The notes below the pieces were generated by a model, which searched no databases, was not told where the DNA came from, and saw only the letters and a list, made by a program, of their open reading frames with translations. This document shows, piece after piece, positions 1 to 6,023 of a DNA stretch of 9,099 nucleotides. Origin of the DNA: Pyrinomonadaceae bacterium (GTDB lineage: Bacteria; Acidobacteriota; Blastocatellia; Pyrinomonadales; Pyrinomonadaceae); assembly GCA_013812565.1 (NCBI GenBank), contig JACCTF010000360.1, positions 1 to 9,099 of the forward strand. The letters run 5' to 3'. The translations under genes were made by a program, and so were the position numbers. The first letter of the stretch is position 1. Every line of letters starts with the position of its first letter.

Positions 1-1
1 C

Positions 2-832
2 GGGGAGGTCATGCCGCGTGCGCCGCAGATAAAGACCGTGGTTGAACTAACGCACCGGCTCACGAGCGGCGTGGCGTTGTTGTTGGTCATAGGACTTGCC
101 GTGTGGGCCTTTCGCGCTTACCCGCGAAAACATCTTGTACGATTAAGTGCTGGAGCGACCGTGTTTTTTATACTCACCGAAGCATTGATCGGAGCCGGAC
201 TGGTGCTCTTTGAACTCGTCGCTGATAACGCTTCGATGGCGCGGGCGCTCTTTTTATCGGTTCATCTGGTGAATACCTTTCTGCTACTTGCGGCTTTGGC
301 TCTCACCGCGTGGTGGGCTTCGACCAATCAGGAGGTGCGACCTCGCTTTGAGGGAATAATGGCTTTGCTGCTCGGCATAGGTTTCGTTGCCACGCTTGTT
401 TTAGGAGTGAGCGGCGCGGTGACGGCGCTCGGCGATACGCTGTTTCCGGTCAGTTCAGTGGCCGAAGGGTTGCGGCAGGATTTCTCGCCGACGGCACACC
501 TGCTTGTCCGTCTGCGCGTTCTTCATCCGGTGATCGCCATTGCCGTCGGAGGTTATTTGATCTTTGCCGCGAGCATTGCTGTCAAGCGGTATCCTGATGC
601 TCGAACGAAGTGGCTGTCCCGTGCTGTCAGTGCGCTAATCTTCATTCAACTCGGAGCGGGAGCATTGAACGTCGCTTTGCTTGCGCCGACTTGGCTGCAA
701 CTTTTGCACCTGCTTTTAGCGGATCTTTTGTGGATCGCTTTTGTGCTGCTGGCGGCTGTAGTCTTCACTACTCAGCAACAAGCGCTGCGTGGATCACGCG
801 ATGTTCGTATTAACGCTCTGAGGAATGTCTAA
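2..832 (+). CDS. ctaA: Haem A synthase (CtaA/COX15 family), 5'-truncated by window edge
   Basis: Integral membrane enzyme that oxidises the C8 methyl of haem O to a formyl group, giving haem A for aa3-type cytochrome oxidase. Numbering from the ATG at 11, the four haem-ligand histidines of the family are visible: H15 in ELTHRLTSG, H85 in SVHLVN, H172 in VLHPVIA and H233 in LLHLLLAD. About seven hydrophobic segments are seen (roughly 18-36, 46-68, 78-101, 115-140, 168-192, 203-225, 230-252); the family has eight. The ATG at 11 is probably not the start. The frame is open back to base 2 (Gly-Glu-Val before the Met), and family members carry a similar GEV-x-PRAP stretch just after their first helix, so TM1 and the true start lie upstream of the window. 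The C-terminus is complete (TAA 830-832). Family assignment is strong; the partial status is inference from the family architecture. Confidence 0.85.
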   Translation, partial: GEVMPRAPQIKTVVELTHRLTSGVALLLVIGLAVWAFRAYPRKHLVRLSAGATVFFILTEALIGAGLVLFELVADNASMARALFLSVHLVNTFLLLAALALTAWWASTNQEVRPRFEGIMALLLGIGFVATLVLGVSGAVTALGDTLFPVSSVAEGLRQDFSPTAHLLVRLRVLHPVIAIAVGGYLIFAASIAVKRYPDARTKWLSRAVSALIFIQLGAGALNVALLAPTWLQLLHLLLADLLWIAFVLLAAVVFTTQQQALRGSRDVRINALRNV

Positions 833-865
833 CCAGCCACTACCCTTTTCGCATGTGTTAACCGT

Positions 866-880
866 TCGGTCCAAGACCGA
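866..880 (+). other. Short hairpin between ctaA and the next gene
   Basis: Bases 866-871 (TCGGTC) pair with 875-880 (GACCGA) around a 3-base loop, a 6-bp GC-rich stem. It lies 34 bases after the ctaA stop and 3 bases before the GGGAGG ribosome site at 884-889 of the next gene. No T-run follows, so it is not a canonical intrinsic terminator. It could be a weak terminator or a leader hairpin affecting translation of the downstream gene; it may also be chance. Confidence 0.3.
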
Positions 881-898
881 GCCGGGAGGCAAGATTTT

Positions 899-1591
899 AT
901 GCAACAGGCAAGATTTCAATTACACCGCACACCATCGTTTGCTTTGCTGATTTGTGCATTGATCTTGTGTGGTGTTTGCAGCCGAGCGCAGGCGCAGTCG
1001 GGTCGCCGCGCGCCGAAGCGGAGCGATGTGCCGCCCATCTCTGGGCCTCCCGCAACTGATCCGGTGGCGCAGCCGTCCACCACCAAACCGGAACCGGCAC
1101 GCCTCTCCATAATTCTCGCTAATGAACTTTCAGGTATGGATGTTGGGTGGACTTATGCGCGCATCGCATTGTCTGATTGCGAGCGTCGTCTGCGCGAGTC
1201 TGCTGCCATCTCAGTGCAGGTTGCCGGTCAGGAGATGAACCGCAAAGAGGCGCACGACCGCGCCAAGACGGAGAAGGAAGCTTACGTAGTGTTGTTGCAG
1301 TTGCAATCGAACCATAATGACTTCACGCGTCCCGGCGACTACCGCGGCTTGTCCAATGCATACATCAGCTACACCGTGTTTACACCGGGCACCGCCAAGA
1401 TCAAAACTCATGGCCGGGTTCATCTCGATAGTGTTGGATCAAGCGCCCGCGTGGGCCGTGGCCGCATCGGATTGCCGATGCCGGGGGCGAGGCGCATTCC
1501 CTTCGAGTATTTAGTTCGCCTTGCTGCACAAGAAACCGCCGACCGCCTGATGGCTGCATTAAACGTAACTGTATCCTCCAGGCCATTTTAA
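899..1591 (+). CDS. Exported protein of unknown function, 230 aa
   Basis: I do not recognise a named family. The N-terminus is a signal peptide: a basic start (MQQARFQLHR), a hydrophobic core near residues 13-25 (FALLICALILCGVC) and an AQA-Q-type cleavage site near residue 33. A proline-, serine- and threonine-rich linker (about 35-68) follows, then a folded region (about 70-225) with an alternating beta/helix look, including YVVLLQLQ and a YISYTVFTPG strand pair. The C-terminus ends in an amphipathic helix (RLAAQETADRLMAAL). Cysteines occur only in or near the signal peptide and once in the mature part. The start is well supported: GGGAGG at 884-889 precedes the ATG by 9 bases. A small gene begins 7 bases after the stop, suggesting co-transcription. 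The protein is likely periplasmic; no catalytic motif is visible, so no function is proposed. Confidence 0.75.
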   Translation: MQQARFQLHRTPSFALLICALILCGVCSRAQAQSGRRAPKRSDVPPISGPPATDPVAQPSTTKPEPARLSIILANELSGMDVGWTYARIALSDCERRLRESAAISVQVAGQEMNRKEAHDRAKTEKEAYVVLLQLQSNHNDFTRPGDYRGLSNAYISYTVFTPGTAKIKTHGRVHLDSVGSSARVGRGRIGLPMPGARRIPFEYLVRLAAQETADRLMAALNVTVSSRPF

Positions 1592-1598
1592 GCAGCCG

Positions 1599-1844
1599 GT
1601 GTTAAGTAATCAAAACGTGATGAATGAACTTACCGAGCGTGTTTGGGCAGTGCTCAGCGAACGTGGCTGCATCGCGCGGAACCTTGTTTACGAAGAAGCA
1701 ACAAAACTCGTTCGTAAGCTCGCCCGCGAAGAAACACGTGGTTTGTGTATCGTTACAAACGATGTGGCGCGCCGTCTTCCTGAGACTGAGCAATGCCCCG
1801 ATAATTCATCATCAAAGCCGACCGAACCTCGGGCCGCGGCATAA
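1599..1844 (+). CDS. Small hypothetical protein, up to 81 aa
   Basis: Unrecognised small protein. The frame opens with GTG at 1599; an ATG at 1620 would give 74 residues beginning MNELTERVW. Neither start has a clear Shine-Dalgarno site. The N-terminal two thirds (ELTERVWAVLSERGCIARNLVYEEATKLVRKLAREE) look helical and charged, followed by a beta-like stretch (GLCIVTND) and a low-complexity proline/serine/alanine tail. There is no signal peptide or membrane segment, so it is probably cytoplasmic. It starts 7 bases after the exported-protein gene and would rely on that transcript. Another, overlapping frame through this region extends into the antisense of the EEP gene and is regarded as a shadow. 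The protein-like composition and position support a real gene, but this is moderate evidence only. Confidence 0.5.
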   Translation: MLSNQNVMNELTERVWAVLSERGCIARNLVYEEATKLVRKLAREETRGLCIVTNDVARRLPETEQCPDNSSSKPTEPRAAA

Positions 1845-1887
1845 ATACAAGCGACCGGAAATTGCATTGCCTGCGAGCGCTTCTGCT

Positions 1888-2631
1888 TCAGCATCCATCT
1901 TGAGCGTCAGCAAAGCGAAGGTCCGCGATGAGCGGCAGGTGATCAGAAGCAATCAGCGCCGCACGACTTCGGTGAAGCGTCAGTTGCTCAAGTTCAAACG
2001 CCGCGTCGAAGTAGATGTGGTCCAAGCAAAGCAGCGGAAGCAGGCCCGGGTAGGTTCGGGTGCGTCGCAAATTTTGGTGAGCGCCTGCGCTGCGGAAATG
2101 CCTCGCAAACAGACGCGAAGCTAAACCATTCGTCCATTCGTTAAAGTCTCCGAGCACGATGCGCCCGCCCTTGAGTTCTGCGTCCTGAAGTATGTCAGGG
2201 CTAATAAGCCGGCGCGCCTGGTGACGACGCTCAAGGAAGTTCGTGCCGAGATGTACGTTAAAGATATGCAGCACGCGGCAGTCGTTAAGCGGCACATCAA
2301 CACGCAAGCAACCACGCGGCTCACACCCACGCCACGTAATATCGTAGTTACGCCACGCCACGTGCGGCCAGCGACTTAAAAGCACATTGCCATAAGCTCC
2401 GCCCTTCAACCTACGGTTCTCGCCCGTGACGTAACCGAATCCCAATTCCTCAGCAATAAACCCCGCTTGATCTTTTTCACCCGCCGCGCCTTCGATGCTT
2501 GAAACTTCCTGGAGTGCGATGATGTCGGCATTCACTTCACTGAGAACACGCGCAATGCGCCGCGAGCTCACGCGGCCGTCAAGCCCGCGACACTTGTGAA
2601 CGTTATAGGTGGCAACACGAAAGGAAGTCAT
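1888..2631 (-). CDS. Endonuclease/exonuclease/phosphatase-fold hydrolase (YbhP-like)
   Basis: A metal-dependent phosphodiesterase/phosphatase of the EEP (DNase I-like) superfamily, 247 aa, full length for the single-domain type. The expected active-site blocks appear in order: TYNVHK (N10), LQEV (E42), YGNVLLS (N82), NVHLG (H127), GDFNEW (D162, N164), LDHIY (D204) and ASDHLPL (D230, H231). No signal peptide is evident, so it is probably cytoplasmic. It lies downstream of the cardiolipin synthase-like gene on the same strand, an arrangement that resembles E. coli ybhP beside clsB (ybhO). A link to membrane phospholipid metabolism is therefore plausible, but the substrate cannot be read from sequence. 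The start fits the family N-terminus, but no Shine-Dalgarno site precedes it: the upstream spacer is the repeat at 2636-2762. A DNA-repair exonuclease role is less likely because of the gene context. Confidence 0.85.
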   Translation of the reverse strand: MTSFRVATYNVHKCRGLDGRVSSRRIARVLSEVNADIIALQEVSSIEGAAGEKDQAGFIAEELGFGYVTGENRRLKGGAYGNVLLSRWPHVAWRNYDITWRGCEPRGCLRVDVPLNDCRVLHIFNVHLGTNFLERRHQARRLISPDILQDAELKGGRIVLGDFNEWTNGLASRLFARHFRSAGAHQNLRRTRTYPGLLPLLCLDHIYFDAAFELEQLTLHRSRAALIASDHLPLIADLRFADAQDGC

Positions 2632-2635
2632 AAGA

Positions 2636-2762
2636 AGATGTCAGATGCTAGATGTCAGTCAGAGCATAGATCAGATGCCAGATGTTAGTGAAAAGCATCT
2701 ACTGACATCCGACACCCAGCATCCTGTCTTTACCGACATCCAGCATCTGACATCTGACATCT
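2636..2762. repeat. Degenerate intergenic inverted repeat of 7-base units
   Basis: The whole spacer between the PLD gene and the EEP gene is built from variants of GATGTCA/GATGCTG on one half and their complements on the other. The ends are a perfect 12-bp inverted repeat (AGATGTCAGATG at 2636-2647, CATCTGACATCT at 2751-2762). A longer imperfect arm pair, 2636-2658 with 2733-2755, matches at 21 of 23 positions; the right arm also carries an extra heptamer, giving three CATCTGA-type units in tandem at 2744-2762. The inner portion (about 2670-2725) can also fold imperfectly. It stops one base before the PLD stop codon (2764-2766) and 4 bases from the EEP start codon. It resembles a REP/MITE-like or slippage-prone intergenic element and could form a strong RNA stem between the two cistrons. 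No protein is encoded. Confidence 0.75.
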
Positions 2763-2763
2763 A

Positions 2764-4059
2764 TTATTGCTGTCGTTCGAGCAACCGGCCCACCTGCTCG
2801 TGCGCGCGTTCTAGGTAAGGACGCCCCTGCCACTCTTCGAGGGAGACGGCGCGGCAGTGGGCCAGGTCGCGTGAGAAATCCTCTTGGAGGCGGGCGGCGA
2901 GCGTGCGGTTGAAGACGGCCATGTTCACTTCATCGTTCAAGCCAAACGAGCGGTTATCGAAGTTAGTTGAGCCGACGACACACCACTCATTATCAACAAT
3001 CATCGATTTGGTATGAATCATCGCCGCTTCGTACTCGTAGATGCTCGCCCCGGCCTGGAGCAGATCGCCGTAGAGGCGACGGCTCGAACGTCGCACCAGC
3101 GTATGATCGCTGTGTTCGCCGGGCGCGATCACGCGAACCTCGACGCCGCGCTCGCGCACGGCACGCACCAGTTCATCGCGCGCGCTACGGTCGGGCAGAA
3201 AGTAGGGCGTGGTAATTAAGATGCTTCGCTGGGCGGAGGCCAATAGGGTTTGAAAAAGCATGCGCGCGCGCGTAGACCGCCCTGCCGAAGGTGAGCTGTT
3301 GACGATCAATGTCACCGTTTGATCTTCCGCTTGATCTCCCCTCTTATGGAGCGGGAAGTAATGGGTACCGGTTAGAATCTCGCCCGCGGCTTCAAGCCAA
3401 TTCTCTGCAAACGTCGCTTGCATGCTCAACACCGAATCGCCTTCGACGCGAAACATTGTGTCACGCCAGCGTGGACGCTTCTCAGTGCCAAGCAGCCAGT
3501 GGTCGGCAAATCCGGCGCCGCCGATGAAACCGAGTTTGCCGTCAATGATGATTAGCTCGCGGTGCGTCCGGTTGTTAATCCGGGAGATGGTCTGCCAGCG
3601 AAATGGGTGATACCACGCAACGCGCCCGCCCGCTTCGATTAACTCACGAAGATAGCTGTTCCACGTCGTGAAGCTACCGATGGCGTCGAGCACCAGATTG
3701 ACTCGGACTCCGGCGCGGGCGCGTTCCGTGAGAGTTTCGACGAAACGACGAGCGACTTCGCCTTTTTTGAATATGTATGCTTCGAGATTAACGCTGTGCT
3801 CGGCTCCGCGGATTGCTTCGAGTTCGGCTTCGTAGTACGTCTCGCCGTTCGTCAAAACTTCGATATGATTATGTCGATGCGCCTTCGCGTCCGTCAGCGC
3901 TTCGAACATGCGAAGAAAATCGTCGGACTCAAGCGATGCTGTGGACGGTGTGGATATTTTGTAATCAAGGCCGGGTTCGAACAGCGCGAGAAAGATCAGA
4001 AAACTTTGCGCAATGATGGCGATGATGGCGATGATAAGGAATGCGGTAGAGTAGTCCAT
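2764..4059 (-). CDS. Cardiolipin synthase-like phospholipase D family protein
   Basis: A 431-aa PLD-superfamily enzyme, probably making cardiolipin or another phosphatidyl-transfer product at the inner membrane. One hydrophobic segment near residues 6-27 anchors it, followed by two PLD repeats. The second catalytic motif is canonical (H349-T-K351 with D356, then GSTNFDNRS). The first is H166-R-E168 with D173, followed by GFIGGAGFADHW: Glu stands where HxK(x4)D motifs have Lys. This looks like a subfamily trait rather than decay, since the surrounding sequence is well preserved. Other family landmarks are YIFKKG (about 95-100) and TTPYFLPD (about 283-290). Length agrees with ClsB-type proteins (about 410-430 aa), and the downstream EEP gene matches the E. 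coli clsB-ybhP pairing. No clear Shine-Dalgarno site precedes the ATG; the N-terminal membrane helix supports this start. Confidence 0.87.
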   Translation of the reverse strand: MDYSTAFLIIAIIAIIAQSFLIFLALFEPGLDYKISTPSTASLESDDFLRMFEALTDAKAHRHNHIEVLTNGETYYEAELEAIRGAEHSVNLEAYIFKKGEVARRFVETLTERARAGVRVNLVLDAIGSFTTWNSYLRELIEAGGRVAWYHPFRWQTISRINNRTHRELIIIDGKLGFIGGAGFADHWLLGTEKRPRWRDTMFRVEGDSVLSMQATFAENWLEAAGEILTGTHYFPLHKRGDQAEDQTVTLIVNSSPSAGRSTRARMLFQTLLASAQRSILITTPYFLPDRSARDELVRAVRERGVEVRVIAPGEHSDHTLVRRSSRRLYGDLLQAGASIYEYEAAMIHTKSMIVDNEWCVVGSTNFDNRSFGLNDEVNMAVFNRTLAARLQEDFSRDLAHCRAVSLEEWQGRPYLERAHEQVGRLLERQQ

Positions 4060-4218
4060 GAAGTCGAGAAGCAGGAAGCAATCGCGAACGCTCGGCCGAC
4101 CGCCCGCATGCGCATTAGTTTATCGAGTATCTTTACCGAAATGAAATGTGGATGCTCTGAGTCTGGGCAAGATTGAGGCTTCTGTGTCGTAACGATGATG
4201 TTTGTAGTTGGAGAAATT

Positions 4219-4294
4219 TGGTGGAGCCGAGGGGGATCGAACCCCTGACCTCATGACTGCCAGTCATGCGCTCTCCCAGCTGAGCTACGGCCCC
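4219..4294 (-). tRNA. tRNA-Ala (anticodon GGC), CCA encoded
   Basis: On the minus strand a full 76-base cloverleaf can be folded. The 7-bp acceptor stem is GGGGCCG with CGGCTCC (one G-T pair); the D-arm carries TAGCTCAGCTGGGAGAGC; the anticodon arm is CATGA-CTGGCAG-TCATG with anticodon GGC (plus-strand 4259-4261); and the T-arm contains GGTTCGATCC. The discriminator is A and the CCA end is encoded (plus-strand TGG 4219-4221). It decodes GCC/GCU alanine codons. It stands alone between the PLD gene and the enoyl-CoA hydratase gene, both on the same strand, and has its own likely promoter at 4332-4359. Confidence 0.97.
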
Positions 4295-4331
4295 TTGGTT
4301 GGCTACGCAAACCGCGCGGACGGGGAAGAAG

Positions 4332-4359
4332 ATTAGCGTAGCATGTAAAAATCAGTCAA
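4332..4359 (-). promoter_or_regulatory. Likely sigma70-type promoter of tRNA-Ala
   Basis: On the minus strand TTGACT (plus 4354-4359) and GCTAAT (plus 4332-4337) are separated by 16 bases, 5/6 and 4/6 matches to the -35 and -10 consensus. Transcription would begin about 30 bases before the tRNA 5' end. It lies in the gap after the enoyl-CoA hydratase stop, so it would give the tRNA independent expression. Confidence 0.5.
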
Positions 4360-4404
4360 GCGCCTGCCGACGTGCGAGAGCGGAAGCTATGAATGAAAGA
4401 TTTG

Positions 4405-5190
4405 TTACCGACCTTTGAAGTCGGGTTTACGCTTTTCGAGAAACGCGCGGACGCCTTCGTCTTTGTCTTCGCTGGAGAAGCAGAGGGCGAAGAGATCCAC
4501 TTCGCGCCGTAAGCCTTCGTCCAAGTTGGAGCGTGAAGCAGTCTTGACGGCCTCTTTCGCCAGGCGCAACGCAACCGGGCTTTTCTCAGCGATGCGATTA
4601 GCAAGTTCCATGGTTTTTGCTTCTAGTTCAGCGAAGGGTACGACCATGTTGACAAGGCCGAGGGCGAGAGCGGTTTGGGCGTCAACCGAATCGCCGGTCA
4701 AGATCATCTCCATCGCTTTACCTTCGCCGATGAGGCGTGTGAGGCGCTGCGTCCCGCCGCCGCCCGGGATGATTCCTAAGTTAATCTCCGGTTGGCCGAA
4801 GACGGCTGTGTCGCTTGCGATGCGTAAATCGCAGGCCAGCGCGAGTTCGCAGCCGCCGCCGAGACAGTAGCCGTTGACCATCGCGATTACAGGCTTCGGA
4901 AAAGTATCAATGGCGGTGAAGATCGAGCGGCCGAGCATCACGTCGCGCTGTGTGATCGCAGTGCGACCGGCAAATTCACCGATGTCCGCGCCAGCGACGA
5001 AAGCACGCTCACCCGCTCCGGTGAAAACGACGACGCGTACCGAATCATCTTCGCGGAGTTCTTCGAGCGCGGCAGCACCTTCCTCGCGCGTTTGGATGTT
5101 GAGAGCGTTTCTCTTCTCGGGACGGTTGATGGTGATGAGCGCGACCAATCCGCGTCGCTCAACAAGAATCGCTTCGTATAATTGGGGCAT
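4405..5190 (-). CDS. Enoyl-CoA hydratase (crotonase family)
   Basis: A 261-aa crotonase that hydrates trans-2-enoyl-CoA to 3-hydroxyacyl-CoA in beta-oxidation or related short-chain acyl-CoA metabolism, in the cytoplasm. The family blocks are all present: NRPEKRNALN (22-31), the first oxyanion-hole segment AFVAGADIGEF (63-73), the second GYCLGGGCELALACDLRIAS (107-126) and FGQPEINLGIIPGGGGTQRL (131-150). Both catalytic glutamates of true hydratases are in place (E115 and E135), which favours hydratase over isomerase or decarboxylase relatives. Length is typical (about 260 aa). A purine-rich AGAGAGAAGAAG stretch just upstream of the ATG can serve as ribosome site. Upstream on the same strand lie a PilZ gene and a remnant of a 3-hydroxyacyl-CoA dehydrogenase, the next enzyme of the same pathway, so this may once have been a fuller fatty-acid degradation cluster. 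Chain-length specificity cannot be told. Confidence 0.93.
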   Translation of the reverse strand: MPQLYEAILVERRGLVALITINRPEKRNALNIQTREEGAAALEELREDDSVRVVVFTGAGERAFVAGADIGEFAGRTAITQRDVMLGRSIFTAIDTFPKPVIAMVNGYCLGGGCELALACDLRIASDTAVFGQPEINLGIIPGGGGTQRLTRLIGEGKAMEMILTGDSVDAQTALALGLVNMVVPFAELEAKTMELANRIAEKSPVALRLAKEAVKTASRSNLDEGLRREVDLFALCFSSEDKDEGVRAFLEKRKPDFKGR

Positions 5191-5255
5191 GCTTCTTCTC
5201 TCTGCGGCTCCAAACTTGGACGAATGAGGACAAGAACCAAATATTTCGAGGCGAC

Positions 5256-5642
5256 TTATTGGACGGAGGAAGATGGATCACTTTCTGATGAAGTTGTTTG
5301 TTCATCGGCGACCCATGAAACGAAGAGGCGCAGCCAATGATCGACGGGATCGAGAATTTGCACGCCGATGCGGGCCGTGCCGTAGATCGCGGGTGCAACC
5401 CGCACAACGCGCGTGGTGACTTCGATCGGTGCGCCGTCGGGCCGGTGCGTTCGCAGGAAAAGCTGCTCGCCGCGATTCACCTTTTGATTAAGATGGAAGA
5501 GTGCGCCGGAGGTCGAGATGTCATCCGTTTCGGTCGGCTCGCTCCACGCGCTGCTGTCATCGGCGCGCCCTGAGATCACTATAGGCAGGCGCAGCGACAT
5601 GCGCAACGCGAAACGTTTTTCTTCATTCGTCTGAATGCTCAT
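5256..5642 (-). CDS. PilZ-domain protein (putative c-di-GMP receptor)
   Basis: A 128-aa stand-alone PilZ domain. The c-di-GMP-binding signature is readable: an RxxxR motif in the N-terminal switch (R10-FAL-R14, also R14-MSL-R18), followed about 25 residues later by DISTSG (D41, S43, G46), matching the D/NxSxxG motif. The rest alternates beta strands (PIVISG, ALFHLN, EQLFLRTH, EVTTRVVRVA, RIGVQILD) as expected for the PilZ barrel, ending in a short helix and a serine-rich tail. With both motifs intact it probably binds c-di-GMP; its output partner is unknown. The gene lies 65 bases upstream of the enoyl-CoA hydratase on the same strand and may share its transcript, but no functional tie is obvious. 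The ATG is chosen for the family N-terminus; no good Shine-Dalgarno site is visible. Confidence 0.85.
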   Translation of the reverse strand: MSIQTNEEKRFALRMSLRLPIVISGRADDSSAWSEPTETDDISTSGALFHLNQKVNRGEQLFLRTHRPDGAPIEVTTRVVRVAPAIYGTARIGVQILDPVDHWLRLFVSWVADEQTTSSESDPSSSVQ

Positions 5643-5681
5643 AAGGATTTTCGGTGTCTATAGGCTTGACTGCTCACGAAG

Positions 5682-5903
5682 CTACTTCTTCAAATCGCTT
5701 GATTGGCTTGACCTGCGGGCGGAGCGTCCGACCTCTTGCTCGTCCGTCCACTTGTAAAAACCTTCGCCGCTTTTTTGACCTAGCTTTCCTTCGCTGACCA
5801 TGCGCCGCAAAATCTCCGGGGGACGAAACGTCTCTGAGTCTAATGCGCGATAAAGGTGTTCAGCGATCTGGAGTCGAACATCGATCTTTCCGGGCAGACA
5901 CAT
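5682..5903 (-). pseudogene. C-terminal remnant of a 3-hydroxyacyl-CoA dehydrogenase
   Basis: This 73-codon stretch reads like the end of the C-terminal domain of an NAD-dependent 3-hydroxyacyl-CoA (hydroxybutyryl-CoA) dehydrogenase. It has DVRLQIAEHLYRAL, then FRPPEILRRMVSEGKLGQKSGEGFYKW, close to the family pattern ...RPP-x-L-x-x-MV-x-x-G-x-LG-x-K-x-G-x-GFY. The family is normally about 280 aa; the Rossmann domain and most of the helical domain are missing. A TAG lies in frame two codons before the ATG (plus 5910-5912), and the next bases are the trxB promoter region, so there is no room for the rest. No ribosome site precedes the ATG. It is most simply a deletion remnant; a translated mini-protein is less likely. 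It lies upstream of the PilZ and enoyl-CoA hydratase genes on the same strand. Confidence 0.72.
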
Positions 5904-5905
5904 AT

Positions 5906-5934
5906 TCGACTACATTTGCGCGAGCAGTTATACT
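5906..5934 (+). promoter_or_regulatory. Candidate promoter of trxB
   Basis: TCGACT (5906-5911) and TATACT (5929-5934), separated by 17 bases, match the sigma70-type -35 (4/6) and -10 (5/6) boxes. Transcription would start near 5941, giving a leader of about 80 bases before the trxB ATG. The site abuts the dehydrogenase remnant, consistent with the deletion having ended in the trxB upstream region. By-eye match only. Confidence 0.4.
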
Positions 5935-6023
5935 ATAGCGCAACTTAAAAGGCTACATTTTACAGGGCTAAACCGTAGAAGAAGTTGGTCAACTGCTCTA
6001 TAAGGAGACTCAATAAAAGCACA

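Noticed and set aside
1624..2124. 166-codon plus-strand open frame overlapping the small hypothetical gene and the EEP gene
   Set aside because: It is out of frame with the small gene and antisense to the EEP catalytic domain; its composition (runs of Ser, Ala, Lys, Arg) has no protein-family character.
2636..2762. CRISPR array
   Set aside because: Units are only about 7 bases, degenerate, in both orientations and without spacers; no cas genes nearby.
3796..4176. 126-codon plus-strand frame opposite the start of the cardiolipin synthase gene
   Set aside because: Antisense to a well-supported gene and lacking any recognisable motif.
4415..4870. 151-codon plus-strand frame opposite the enoyl-CoA hydratase
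   Set aside because: Antisense shadow of a clear crotonase gene, rich in Arg/Ser/Pro, no motif.
5985..6023. TTG start extending thioredoxin reductase by 13 residues
   Set aside because: The AAGGAG site lies downstream of it, and the family N-terminus fits ATG 6024.
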